Of a stretch of DNA of 64,000 bases, positions 47,283 to 59,289 are shown piece by piece. A model generated the notes under the pieces. That model was not told where the DNA came from and searched no databases. It saw nothing but the letters and a program-made list of their open reading frames with translations. The translations under genes and the position numbers were made by a program. Each line of letters starts with the position of its first letter. The first letter of the stretch is position 1. The stretch is from Carya illinoinensis (taxonomy: Eukaryota; Streptophyta; Magnoliopsida; Fagales; Juglandaceae), in the NCBI RefSeq assembly GCF_018687715.1, contig NC_056762.1:24852864-24916863 (forward strand). The letters run 5' to 3'.

Positions 47283-48136
47283 ACTCAAGGCTTTGAAGTA
47301 AAATATAAACAGGTAAGGTACCCTGCCTAATACCCCTTGTGACTTGGAAGGTAGTTTGTGGCGAGCCATTAATAAGAATAGAGTAAGAAACTGAGTTGAT
47401 GCATCTCATGATTCGATTGATCCACTTTGAGTGAAAACCCATCTTAGTCATCACAGCATGTAAGAACTCTCACTCCACCATATCATAAGCCTTACTTATA
47501 TCAAACTTTAAAGCCATAAAACCAAATTTTCCTTTGAAACTCTTGTCCATTGAGTGCATGGCTTCATATGCAACAATGATATTATCCATTATTAATCTCC
47601 CAAGAACAAAAGCACTCTAAGTGAGAGATATTACCTCTTGCAGTACTCATTTCAATCAATTGGCCAACACTTTTGATATTATCTTATAAAGAACATTGCA
47701 TAGGGATATTGGCCTGAAATAAGCAACCTTTTATGCATTCTTCTTCTTTGGGATGAGAAAAATATGAGTCTCATTTATGTGCTTGATATCACCACCTGAG
47801 TTAAGAAAGTCCAGGCCAGATCCACATACCTCCTTACCAACTATTCCCCAATGAGTTTGATAGAAACCTATAGAGAAACCATCTGGCCTGGTGAATTGAG
47901 TGGGTTCATCTAAAAAACTACTTCCTTAAATTCATAAGTTGAGAAGGTCTTAATCAAGAGAAAGTTCATGTCTCCTGTGAATTTAGTCTTTAATGCCCTG
48001 AGGCAATCTGCTATATTAACAGGATTTTAAGAGGAAAACAAATCCTGATAGTAATGTAAAAACAATCCTACAATTTCCTCTGAGGAATTAGCAATAGACC
48101 CATCATCCCTCTCAAAAGTCTTAATGGAATTAGTCT
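47283..48136 (-). mobile_element. LINE 2, reverse transcriptase N-terminal piece
   Basis: Minus-strand RT text: NSIKTFERDDGSIANSSEEI at the right, then NPLNSPG, FFSSQRRMHKRLLISGQYP (where IPK and YRPI are usual), MGFHSKWINRIMRCINSVSYSILING and GIRQG, ending at the CACTA border. Frameshifts and stops are frequent. The right end at 48136 is the border with the copia element. Confidence 0.85.
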
Positions 48137-48364
48137 TGTTGAATTCAAGGTTTTAAGTTTTATATAATTATATATCTATACATGGATTTTGATGATAACA
48201 AATGAATTCAAATCTCAAGCTCAAATTGTCTACAGAATGGAGTCAAGCACATTAAGGAACCAAGCATGAGTAAGAAGGGAATAAGTTCACATTAAAGTCA
48301 TAGAGTAATGTTGTAAATCTCTTAAAAATTTGAAATTAGGATTAAAGTTCAAAATTAATATTTT

Positions 48365-48830
48365 ATCATAAAGCATTAAAATACATTTTCCACATATGTG
48401 TGAATATTTTGAAAATTAAATTTGAAAATTTTGAAAAATGATTGATTGTCATCTTTCACATGTGCATGTTTTATTTGAATATTTTCAAAAGTGATTGATA
48501 CTTTTTTTGACTTATGCAAAAAGTAGATATTTTTGTTTGAAAATTTTGAAAAGTAAAGTGTGCTCTTTTTGTCATATGCAAAACGTAAAAAGATTAGGTT
48601 TGAATTGTTTGAAAAGTAAAGTGTACTCCTTTTGTCATATGCAAAAAGTAAAAAGATTAGATTTGAATTTTTTGAAAAGTAAAGTGTGTTGCTTTTGTCA
48701 TATGTCAAAAGTAAAAGATTAGGTTTGGAGTTTTTGAAAAACGAATGATGTTGGTTTTGACAATTGAAAAAGAAGAACCTTTTATTTGAATTTTTTGAAA
48801 AAATAAATGATGTTGTCTTTGACATATGAA
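48365..48830 (+). repeat. 62-bp tandem repeat in copia LTR
   Basis: About seven degenerate units containing TTTGAAAA(G)T..GTCATATGCAAAAAGTA. Neighbouring units at 48535 and 48598 give a period of 62-63 bases. The array lies upstream of the short leader with CCTATAAATAG (48863-48873), so it is in the LTR upstream region. Confidence 0.8.
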
Positions 48831-48863
48831 TCTTTTTAAATTTGAATATGAAGTCTCATATGC

Positions 48864-48872
48864 CTATAAATA
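48864..48872 (+). promoter_or_regulatory. Likely copia LTR TATA box
   Basis: CTATAAATA within the SIRE-like LTR, just downstream of the tandem array. A plant-type TATA box by sequence and position. Confidence 0.5.
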
Positions 48873-49674
48873 GATCATTTGAGAGTTTCACATTTACAAC
48901 ATCAAGAGCATACAACATTCATTCAAAACTTCCATTCTCTCTTCTCTAAGCATTGAGCTTTAATCCTTATTCATTTTGAGAGATATATAGTTTGCACTGT
49001 ATTGTTCTTATTTCACTCATTGAGGAGTATTTTCTGATAACCTACCCACTATTAGCTCTTGTATTAGTAAACCCTTGTGCGTGTAAAAAGTGTTCTACAT
49101 AGGAAATAGTTGAATCACCACGTATAAGGTGATTGTAAGTGTAAAGGGTGTTTTACATAGATCTTTTGTAGCGGTGTTATTCAAAGGTGTGATACGTTTC
49201 TATCTCCACCTAAAGGAGGTTGAATAGTAAATTTGGGGATCCTCATGGGGTAGCTTAAGGCGATGACGTAGGCAGTGGGGGCGAACCTCGTTAATATACT
49301 GAGTTTGTTTCTCTCTTACCCTTACTATTTATATTTATTGTTATTTCATATTTTGTTTATATTTTATATTGTATATTTGATTTATAATTTTTATTTTTTT
49401 TAAATACAAGTCAATTCACCCCCTTCTTATATTAGTCATCTGGATAACAATTGGTATTAAGCAAGAGTTCTGTTATAAGATTAACTATCTTTTGAGTTGA
49501 GATCTTATGGCTAACATTGCAGTTTTATTTGGTGAATATTAATCTAACAGTCGGCTTCCACTCTTTTGTAGAGACAATTACTCATTCTGAAAAGTTAGAA
49601 TGTGAATATTCCTTTAGGCTCAAGGTCAAGAAATCTAGAAATGCATTGTAAATGGACCTTATATTCCAACAAAA

Positions 49675-51121
49675 GTGATTGATGGAATAAAGGTCAAAAA
49701 GGAAGAAGAAGAGTTTGATCATGAAGACGATGGACTTTATACTTTGAATTTAACTGTTATAAATTTATTATTTAATACTCTCAATGGAAATGAGTTTAAT
49801 AGAATAATGACTTGTACTACGGCAAAAGAAATTTGGGATAACCTGAAAGTTACTTATGAAGGAATTTCGCAAGTCAAGGAATCAAAAATTTATATTCTTA
49901 CTCATGAATATGAAATGTTTAAAATGAATCTATTTTTAGTATGCATACTCGTTTTACTAACATCATAAACAGCTTGACAAAATTTATTCCAAGGTAGAGA
50001 TAGTAAGAAAAATTCTTAACCCTCTATCAAAACGCTGGGAATCAAAAGTGACAGCGATTCTTGAAACTAGAGATCTCAAAAAGCTTGAAGTGAATGAACT
50101 CATCAGGTCACTTATCACCCATGAGTACACATTGAAAAGAAGAGAAGAAGAAGGAAAGCCAAAGAAGAGCTTGGCACTTAAAGCTGTTCCTCATGAAAGT
50201 GAAAGTGATGAAGATGAAAAAAATGACGACAAAAATAAAAAAGTTGTGATGATAACAAGAAGAATTCAGAGGTTCTTAAAGAAAAATAAAACTCTTTTGA
50301 GGAAATCCTTCAAAAAGTTTTCCAAGAAAGATTCAGGTAAAAATGACACTTTAATTTGTTATAAATGCAATAAGTCTGGTCATATTAAACCAGATTGTCC
50401 TCTACTAAAGAAAGATCGAAACAATGGTAAGAAAGCAATGAAAGGTACATGGGATGATGATTCAAGTAGCTCAAATAGTGAAGCAAGTAATGGAAAATCA
50501 ACAAATCTTTGTCTTATGGCTAAATATGACATTGAGGTAATAAATCTTGATAATATTGAAGATGATTCATATGAATAATTGTAAAATATTTTAGAAAAGG
50601 TATATGAGGAACTTGAAAAATTGGGTATCAAGTATATTACTTTGAAAATGAAAATTTCTTCTTTAACAAACGAAATTGATCTTTTAAGAAAAGAAAGCAT
50701 CATTTTAAAATATGAAAATCTTGAGTTGAAGAAGAAGAAAGCTGATTTAAAAAATATTGTTGAAAACTTTACGTATGGAAAAAGAAATTTTGAAAAACTT
50801 CTTAGTAGTCAAAGATGTGTTTTTGACAAGGCATACTTGGGATATATGCCAAAACAAAAATACAAACATTATAAAAGCTTTTTTAATAATCCTTCTACAT
50901 CAAAATCCAATATTCAAAATTCTTTTCATAAAAATAATTTTGTAAAAAAAAAATACTATTATAATCACTCAAATTTTTCATATATGCCACATGCTATTTG
51001 TAAGTTTTGTAATAGAAATGTTCATAAGTATCATGCTTATCCTATTAGAAGAAAGCATACAATGACTATTAGGACTATATGGGTACCTAAAAATCTTGTT
51101 TATTCTAATACTATTAAATAA
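49675..51121 (+). pseudogene. SIRE-like gag and spacer
   Basis: First frame (49675-49968): NGNEFNRIMTCTTAKEIWDNL and YEGISQVKESKI, the copia gag (UBN2-type) signature. After a frame change it resumes (50048-50578) with KKLEVNELIRSLITHEY, a charged linker and the knuckle CYKCNKSGHIKPDCP (50359-50403). A TAA at 50576 precedes a third frame (50621-51121) with a coiled coil (about 50640-50790), the motif CKFCNRNVHKYHAYP (a second, incomplete zinc site) and WVPK. The RNA-packaging part of the element; broken by a frameshift and a stop. Confidence 0.75.
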
Positions 51122-51179
51122 ATGACCCAAAGAATTTGGGTACCAAGAAAAATCATTTTAATTGTTTTTATAGGTATGT

Positions 51180-51975
51180 ATGAAGTTCTCCACAAACAAA
51201 AACAAATGGTTTTTAGATAGTGGATATTCAAGACACATGGCGAGAGACAAGACTAACTTCTTTGATCTTATATCTAAAGAAGAAGGGCACGTGACATTTG
51301 GAGACAACTCAAAAGGGAAGATCGTGGGAATATGTAAAATTAGCAATGAATCTTCTCTCATAATTGAAGATGTCTACTTGTTGAAAGTCTAAAACATAAT
51401 CTTTTGAGTATAAATCAATTATGTGATAAAGGATTTATAGTTACTTTCAAAATGGATAAGTGCATTATTTTAAATAATCATGATTGTAATATTTGTTTTA
51501 TTGCTTTTAGAAGCAATATCGTTTATACAATTGATTTTGAAGAAATTACCTCACAAGATGCTATTTGTTTTTCAGTTCAAAATTAAACTAGTTGGCTATG
51601 GTGTAGAAGACTAGGTCATGCCAATATGAAACTTATTTCCAAACTTTCAAAAAATGATCTTGTGAGAGGTTTACCAAAAATAAATTTTCTTAAAAATAAA
51701 ATTTGTGATACATACCAATTTAGTAAACAAACAAAAACTTCTTTTAAAATTAAAAAAATATATTTCCACTACTAGATCATTGCAACTGATACACATGGAT
51801 CTTTTTGGACCAAATAGAGTTGCAAGTTTAGGAGGAAAATATTATGTATTTGTTATTGTTGATAATTTCTCTAAATATACTTGGGTCATATTTCTTACTC
51901 ATAAAGATAAGGCACATAATGCATTTACCAAGTTATGCAAGAAAATTCAAAATGAAAAAGGCTATACTATTTCAA
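51180..51975 (+). pseudogene. SIRE-like protease, pre-integrase domain, integrase start
   Basis: Protease: WFLDSGYSRHMARDK with catalytic DSG kept, then VTFGDNSKGKIVG. Pre-integrase: LLSINQLCDKGF, and RRLGHANMKLISKL with the H of the zinc site. Integrase core: LQLIHMDLFGP (first D) and FVIVDNFSKYTWVIFL; the text ends at KKIQNEKGYTIS before the second catalytic D. Stops lie at 51390 and 51584. Confidence 0.75.
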
Positions 51976-54095
51976 GAATGGCTACCTTTCCATTATTTGC
52001 ATCCTTTTTATACCACTTGATCTATGAGTCTTTACAGTTTTTGAGACCTTTTGTGACTACCATCAACCTAAAAGGAAACAAAGTTGATTTCTTCCAACTG
52101 TCTTCAACAATTTTCTTACATTCCTCATTTTATCTAAACTCAGCTCATATCTAAAAGGATTATCTCTATTAAAACCTTCATACCTGCTCTCGCTCAATTC
52201 AACAAATAGTGGACTATGGTCTGAAGTTTGAGTAGGGAGAATGAAAACAATAATGCATTCAAAGAAACTTGCTAATGAATTATTCCCAAAAGCCCTATCC
52301 AATCTCTCTTTTGTGAACAAGTTTCCTCCTCTATTATTGGACCAAGTGAACTTGCTTCCTTTGAATCCCAAATCACTCAACCCACCATTCCTTTACTGCT
52401 ATTCTAAAATTTTTCATTTGCTAATAAGGGCTTATGGCTGCTCCATGCTTTTCATGCTGATGAAGGATTTCATTAAACCCCCCACACAGATCCAAGCCAA
52501 TTCCTCACTAGGTTTGATCTGTTTAAGTAGCCTCCAACTCTCCTCTCTAAGAGCAGTGTTTGGTTTTTCATAGAATCCTGTGAGAAAAATCTGCTTTCCA
52601 ACATCTTCTATTGAAACTATAATGGCAATATGAATTTCAGAGTATGAGTTTAGGCTAACATTGCTTGTGCTACGGCAAAATAAAGCTAACCCTCCATTGA
52701 AACCCCTATTGTCCACCACAATACTACAATCATATCCCAACTCATTCCTCATAGACTCCACCTTATTCCTTCTACATTTTGTTTCCATAAGGAAAACAAA
52801 ATGTGGGCTCTTAGTTTTCACCCGAAGGTGAAGTTCATGAATTGTCTAGGGGTTCTCAAGCCCCTAACAATTCTAATTTAGGCAATTCTTGGCTGGTGGT
52901 GCAGCCACCACCACTTTATCCTTGTTTATGGATATCTTCATACAACTTCCTACCTTTATTTTCTTTGTCACTAGTAATTCTACTTCTTTAGTCAAACTGT
53001 CACCTATTCTTTTCCTTCCATCCAAAAATGTAATCGAGTTGGCCATGTTAGAAATAGAGGATTCTCTAGCTCTTCTTTTCCAAGAAGGTTTCCTCCCACT
53101 CTTGCTAGGCATGTTTGTTGCTTCTCAATGTTGATCTGTTTGCACCTATGCTTTCACCCCTTTACTACCCTTAGCTGATGTTAGAACAAGTCCTTCACAC
53201 CCTCTCACTTCCTCCAAGATTTAAGGAATGTTATCTTCCATATATAAATGATCCATATTATCTAGGCTACATTCCATTTGAAAATTGTCAACATCTAAAT
53301 TATCAGCTATAGATTTAGGAAATTCAAAATTCAAATTACCCGATATCTCCTTAGAAGCCGCCTCAAAGAGTGCCTTAAAACCCTCCTCCTAATCTTCCAT
53401 TCTATTTTTTAAAGCCTAATCCTTCATGCTTCCACCCTTGTTGGACTGGTGTTGTTGCTGGTGAACTGATTTCGACTTGCCTCCATACTTCTTAATGCCA
53501 AACAAATTTGAATTCATAGGTTAAGCTCTAAGCCATATTGCATCTGAGGGTTCTCCATCAAATGAGCCTCACATGATTGCCCAGAACAACTTCTCCCTTT
53601 ATGTTTTATCACTCCACACCGAAAAGTAAAAGGATTGCAACCTTTCATACTTGAAAGAGATCCAAGCATTCTTCTCCCCCACTGTTATTCTCTTGCCTCT
53701 TGCCTCAGACCAGTGGTTTGAATAGATTGACTTCAACTTGAACTCGCAGACATTTACCCCATCCCCATCTTTCCTTATCCACATCAATAGACAACACCTT
53801 CCCTATTATGGATCCAATTCGCTTCCCTACATCCTGGTTCATTTCACATAGTGGGAGGTTATGAACTTGCACCCAAAAAGGTTCGTGAGTGAATGAAATT
53901 TCATTTGAGGGTATGCTTCCATCAAAAGCTTGAATAGCAACAATGCTTTTGTCAAAGAATCATGGCCTTCCTTGCATGACTTTTTCCATGTCCAATTGAT
54001 ATTGAAAATCAATCAGAAACCTATGATCTCTCACTTCTTTGAAAGATACCCAGTCATCCAATATCCAAACTTGTGACATTGTATTCTTGAAAGAG
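51976..54095 (-). mobile_element. LINE 2, endonuclease and ORF1 C-terminal piece
   Basis: Minus strand. ORF1 from about 54095 (MSQVWILDDWVSFKEV, a DUF4283 match) through NLPLCEMNQDVGKRIG to a basic tail (52873-53112). Then endonuclease: FVFLMETKCRRNKVE and NRGFNGGLALF, with WICVGGLMKSF where WLCAGDFNEI is normal (catalytic D and N lost), and FTWSNNRGG..KERLDRAFGN..SDHSPL (52063-52380). The end at about 51976 is the border with the copia fragment. Confidence 0.85.
52063..52821 (-). pseudogene. LINE 2 endonuclease
   Basis: Two frames (52432-52821 and 52063-52380) cover most of the apurinic-type endonuclease. The glutamate motif LMETK and the late SDHSPL are kept; the GDFN motif reads GGLM, which removes catalytic residues. 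Related in text to the LINE 1 endonuclease at 13455-14281. Confidence 0.8.
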
Positions 54096-54892
<797 letters not shown>

Positions 54893-55228
54893 TTGTTTTT
54901 GAAAGCCTCTTTGTCGACTCCCTTCTGAGTGACAATCAAACAAAGAAGACAATGTTGTCCTCTTACTTTAGATTCTCTAATAACTCCATTTGGCAATGCA
55001 AACACTTCCTTCTCCATTTCTGTTAATTGAAGACCTTTCCATATTTTGAACAAATCATCTTCATCCATCGTGCTTAGTGATAAAAGAAAGAAACAAGAAA
55101 AGAAAACTGAACTCTCAATTCCCACTAAGAGACAAATTCTTTGTATCAAAATACATAAAACTCTCACCTCACTCTCTCAGAGATGAAAGAGAAGGACTGC
55201 ATCATATTCGACCAAAAAGGAATTTTTA
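54893..55228 (-). mobile_element. LINE 2, 5' end with ORF1 start
   Basis: ORF1 start codon at 55068 (minus): MDEDDLFKIWKGLQLTEMEK.. to KEAFKN, the DUF4283 N-terminal part. Upstream is a short leader. A weak flanking match (AAAATTTGAATGCAA at 55228 and AAAATATGAATGTGA at 25070, 12 of 15) could be the LINE target duplication. Confidence 0.72.
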
Positions 55229-55242
55229 AAATTTGAATGCAA

Positions 55243-55497
55243 GTTGTATCTATCTTCTGTGTTTAAAACTTGCATCTTATCTATTGTGCCCTATGGTGGC
55301 CTATTTTAGTGGTGTTAGGACTCTAGGCTATTTTATTCATGTTTACCCCACTTTTTGTATGAAGTTGCAAGTTTAAACTTTCTCATATGGCTGTTACTTT
55401 TTTACTATTCAAGATTGATATATGTGTCATCACAATAGATGTTGCTATAACTCTTTTGCCTTTAACTTGTCTTGCTAGTCCACACATGTCTCGTACT
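55243..55497. other. Spacer, nothing recognised
   Basis: No coding frame or repeat identified between LINE 2 and the first MITE. Confidence 0.5.
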
Positions 55498-55505
55498 TAC
55501 CACTT

Positions 55506-56204
55506 GATGTAACTGGTCCGGTTTGGTCCTATTTTGTAGAATTTTTGGAACCGAACTAGTTATACCAGTTTTGTATTTTCAAGAATTGATTCCACACTGG
55601 TTACTCTAATAAGTTGGTATTTCTGATTTTACCGGTTCCTGTCTGATTCGGTTTGGTTTTTTAATTTTAATCAAGTATCAATTTATATTATATATTAATA
55701 TATCATAGTATTATAGTGTTACTACTATAAATTATAATATTATGCTAATATCATAGTATAATACCAACATATATATCATAGTATCATACTATACTAATAT
55801 CAAAGTATTAATACTAACATATTAAGTCAACTATATCATGTTATAACTCTTATAACATATGATCAAACAAATTACAAATGTTCATATTTGATATTAAAAT
55901 TTTATATTATAAATTATAATATAAAATAATTTCATATATGATATATAGTTATATATAAAAATTTCATATATAATTATATATAAAATATATATATTATATA
56001 TAAAAAATATTTTATATAATATTAAAATTTTAATTTATATATATTTTCTGAACTGGTTCGATCTGGTCCTGGAAAGCACATAACTGAAACTGGATCGGAT
56101 CTGGCCGGTTTTTACAATATAGAAACTACTTCCAGATCGAACCGATTAAAAATCGGACCAACTGGTCCGGTCTAAGCCAATTTTTCGGTTTAAACTTTCA
56201 CTCC
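55506..56204. mobile_element. hAT-like MITE, 699 bp
   Basis: Flanked by the exact 8-bp duplication TACCACTT (55498-55505 and 56205-56212), the length used by hAT elements. Both ends are rich in GGTCCGGT/ACCGGACC words in opposite orientation, around an AT-rich core (55670-56040). The outermost terminal repeat is weak. No transposase. Confidence 0.72.
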
Positions 56205-56473
56205 TACCACTTCTCATACTCTTAAATTATACTGATTTGGCAAGGCTAAAACGTAATTTGTAAGTAAGGCTTTGTACATGTCCACCTCTTGAACCATGAA
56301 CAATGCTTTTGCAGCTTTTGATATTTTAAAGCCCCCCACCTCCACTTTGACACGATAATGTTTCTAGATTGTGTAAGCAAAGTGAATTTTTTAAACAAAA
56401 CTTGGATACACTAAATTTGGCTATGAACATGTCAAGAAAGGAAAGTGTCAAAGCACTAAAAAAGGGTGCTAAT

Positions 56474-57030
56474 TAGGGTTGAGTAAAAATTTGACTTCGA
56501 ATATGACTCTAACAAAAAGGAGTTGAAGTTGATTTTTTTAAAATTTTCAGTTGAAATCAGAGCCAGAGATGTCGTTGGACCAACTCTGACTCCAAATCCA
56601 ATCTGATATTATACATATGTTATAAAAATATATATTTATCTATTTATTTACCATATATTTGGACTTTTAAAATATTTGGCTCAATTTAAAAATCACCGGC
56701 TAGATTTAAAACAAAGATTTGAGATTTAAAATGATTAGGCGGGCTCATGGCCAACCCTAGTGAAAAGGAGCAGTTGGTCATAGATTTAGTTTTAGTTTTT
56801 AAATTTTTTGGAAAAACTAAAATTCGAAGAAAAACAAAAATTCAAAAGCCAACAAAAAAAATCTTTTTTTTTTTAAATGGATTAAATATGAAACTAAAAA
56901 AATGCCTAAAGAAAGCTCAAATCTGATCCACTCCGACAGGTTGACATCAAAGTGAGATTGAAACTTACACAAATCAAAGTCGAATCCAAAATTCAAATTT
57001 AAACTCCCAGTAAGTCAGAGCTCACCCCTA
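56474..57030. mobile_element. hAT-like MITE, 557 bp
   Basis: Exact 8-bp duplication GTGCTAAT (56466-56473 and 57031-57038). Left end TAGGGTTGAG, right end CTCACCCCTA, giving a 10-bp terminal inverted repeat with one mismatch. The interior is AT-rich and non-coding. Confidence 0.85.
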
Positions 57031-57038
57031 GTGCTAAT

Positions 57039-57720
57039 GGGTGTAAAGTAATTTCTTTAGTTTTGCTCTCAAGTTGTTTGTGCTAATATTTGCTTACTAT
57101 TTTCCCAAAAGTAATACATTAGCCCGACAATATCTTCACTATATCAAAAGTAATACGTGTTTTTTTTCCCCCCCTTTTGTAAGATTATTTGCAACAACAT
57201 ATATTCATTGCATAGAGTTATTTTTTTAAAAATAGTTATTTGCTACGAAATGTATATTCTTGGTAATAAAGCCAACTATCATAATTTTCTTTCAACTAAG
57301 CATATTTGCAACTATAACCCTATTGTTGATAATAAATTACATAATAGCAAAGGCTGCCCAAATTGTCGTGAAAATACTACCAACAAATATAAATTCAATT
57401 TGCAACTATGAAATTTCGTTATAAAAGTTAATTATTTGTAACGACAAAAAAAAAAAAAACTTGAAATTTTTCTTTCCAATGTATTTGTGACAAAGGATCA
57501 ATGGAAAAAAATGGTAGTAAATAGTCTTCTGTGAAATAAATAGACTACTTGCAATGATTTTTTTGTCTTGCAAAAAACACTACTACTACTACTTATAGGT
57601 CCAATTCTGCACATATATAAATATTTATCAATATTTTAGAACAATAAAAATGATTTTTCATTAACTTTATAAAATACAGTATACAACAATCAAGTAATCA
57701 TCCTAAAAGAAAAATCGTAG
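57039..57720. other. AT-rich spacer
   Basis: Contains words such as TTGCAACTA and TTGTAACGAC and poly(A) runs that hint at another small element, but no paired ends were found. The 57157-57411 open frame is not convincing. Confidence 0.4.
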
Positions 57721-57963
57721 AGAGGGAAATTTTGGGGCTTATCTGGTGGCTCAGAAGGGTGGTCAATTGTGTGTGGAGGTGGCAAACTCGGTGTGATTTC
57801 GCCTAAATCTCTCAAACCACCGAAACTATAGACAGATACAAACACAGACAGAGTTAGACAGAGAGAGAGAAAAAGGAGAGGGGAGAGTTAGACGGTAACC
57901 TCACCTTTTGATCGTTGAACGGTGGAAGAGCGACCGACCTGGGAGTGACGCCAGGGCTCTTGT

Positions 57964-58034
<71 letters not shown>

Positions 58035-58060
58035 AGTATGGGATATTGGTTTTGAGAGTG
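57721..58060. other. GC-richer island with GA repeat, possible 5' exon
   Basis: Compositionally unlike its AT-rich surroundings. On the minus strand a (CT)n leader (57967-58032) is followed by CGATCAAAAG|GTGAGG (about 57900-57915), which could be a 5' UTR exon with splice donor. There is no clear protein on either strand. Confidence 0.35.
57967..58032. repeat. (GA)n microsatellite
   Basis: About 66 bases of GA. As (CT)n on the minus strand it has the look of a plant 5' UTR tract. Confidence 0.95.
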
Positions 58061-58739
58061 GGTATGGGGACATGTATCTCACATTCAACGGCACCGTTCA
58101 TCACTATTGGCAATTCTAAGAGGAACGAATTCGACAATTTTGGGATAAACGAGTCTTGTTAATATGAGATATGAGAGTTTTTAAATTTCAAAATGAAAAT
58201 TGTGAAGATGAAGTTTGAAATGGTGATTCAAAAATCGAGAGGGGCACAATTTTGAAAAATACATCATGACAAAAAAATCACATCATTATGACAGAAGTTT
58301 CAAACTAAATGAGAAAGAAGCATTTAGTTTTAGTAAAGAAAATGATAAAATGGTCCACGTATGATAAGTGGTAAATGAGTAGTAAATCAACCGCAAGGGT
58401 ATCATTATCCATTATTTTTAGGCAAGCTTCTATCGATGGCCATAAAAAAATTTTTAAATTAAAAAGAAAGATTGGAGAATGTAATACCTGGATTTTACGC
58501 CCAATCTTAACAACTAAACCATTCAAAAGATTTATGTTTTGATATTAAAATAATTATATTGAAAAATATTTACACCACACATAATCTAGATTCTACATTA
58601 CAGAATTTGAGTAGAAAAATAAATTTTAAAATTTAAATTTTTTGTACTAAATTATAACCTATAGATGACGTGTAATGTACAAATCTTCTTATAAGAGATA
58701 TTATTAATAATTAATTTGAAAAAACAAAAAAAAAACTGA
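58061..58739. other. Upstream region of the synthetase gene
   Basis: AT-rich, no open frame or recognised repeat. It contains the presumed distal promoter. Confidence 0.5.
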
Positions 58740-58744
58740 ACGGA

Positions 58745-58750
58745 TATAAA
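58745..58750 (+). promoter_or_regulatory. Possible TATA box of synthetase gene
   Basis: GGATATAAAGG about 95 bases upstream of the ATG at 58840. A start near 58775 would give a short 5' UTR. Inferred from sequence only. Confidence 0.4.
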
Positions 58751-58839
58751 GGTGGTGTCCATTACGAAGTGACATCCGAGTGCCAGTGGCCAGTAGCAAG
58801 GCAACGCGAGATTAGGAAGGCCAAGAAAAACTAACTCAA

Positions 58840-59289
58840 ATGGCTGCTGCGGCTGCTATAGCACCGGCAACTCCTCTCCGCCTTAATCCCTACGCTGCCA
58901 TTCGTTATCTCTCCCTCTACGCCAAACATAATCCTATCTCCGACATCGTTCCCAATTTCTCCAAAACCAAACCCCTCGTTTTCCCGCCATTTCATCACCG
59001 GCCAGTCCCTCTCTCCGGCACCGGCCTCGCAGTTCCTCGCCGTAGATGCTTCTGTACCATCGTCTCCGGAACTCTCCAGCCCGGCGAGGCAGTGGAGAGG
59101 ACGAAACCGGAATCTGCCGAAAAGTGGAGGGGCGATATGGCAGAGAAAATTGGGGAGTTCAGGAAGAAACTGAGAATTGTGGATATAATGGCCGGGCCCG
59201 ATGAAGGGTTAGGTCGGGTGGGGCAGACCCTGGTCGTGATGGGTTGGGTTCGGACTCTTCGAGTTCAAAGCAGCGTTACTTTTATTGAG
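58840..59289 (+). CDS. Synthetase exon 1
   Basis: Codes the transit peptide, a charged linker ([20 protein letters not shown]) and the first OB-fold strands, ending ..TFIE at the donor GAG|GTAACA. The open frame runs on to 59471 into the intron, but the protein text after E150 is not synthetase-like. Confidence 0.92.

Larger units (their letters stand above)
48137..49449 (+). repeat. SIRE-like 5' LTR
   Basis: TGTTGAATTC..TGGATAACA, about 1.3 kb. The next bases, ATTGGTATTAAGCAAGAG, look like a damaged primer-binding site (TGGTATCAGAGC expected). The LTR carries a tandem array (48365-48830). No partner LTR is present to confirm the borders. Confidence 0.65.
48137..51975 (+). mobile_element. 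SIRE-like Ty1/copia element, 3' truncated
   Basis: A 5' LTR (48137-49449), a diverged primer site, gag with CCHC knuckle, a spacer with coiled coil and a second cysteine motif, protease, the pre-integrase domain and the first part of integrase. It stops in the integrase core at about 51975, where minus-strand LINE 2 text resumes. RT, RNase H and the 3' LTR are missing. The long gag spacer and WVPK motifs fit the SIRE/Maximus lineage. LINE 2 also lacks roughly 70-90 codons across this junction, so a deletion removed both the copia 3' part and LINE sequence. Confidence 0.83.

Noticed and set aside
48376..48825. 149-codon minus-strand frame rich in Phe, Ser, Lys, Asn
   Set aside because: Arises from the 62-bp tandem repeat of the copia LTR.
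57157..57411. 84-codon open frame with several cysteines
   Set aside because: AT-rich spacer, no zinc-finger spacing that makes sense, no start context; likely chance.
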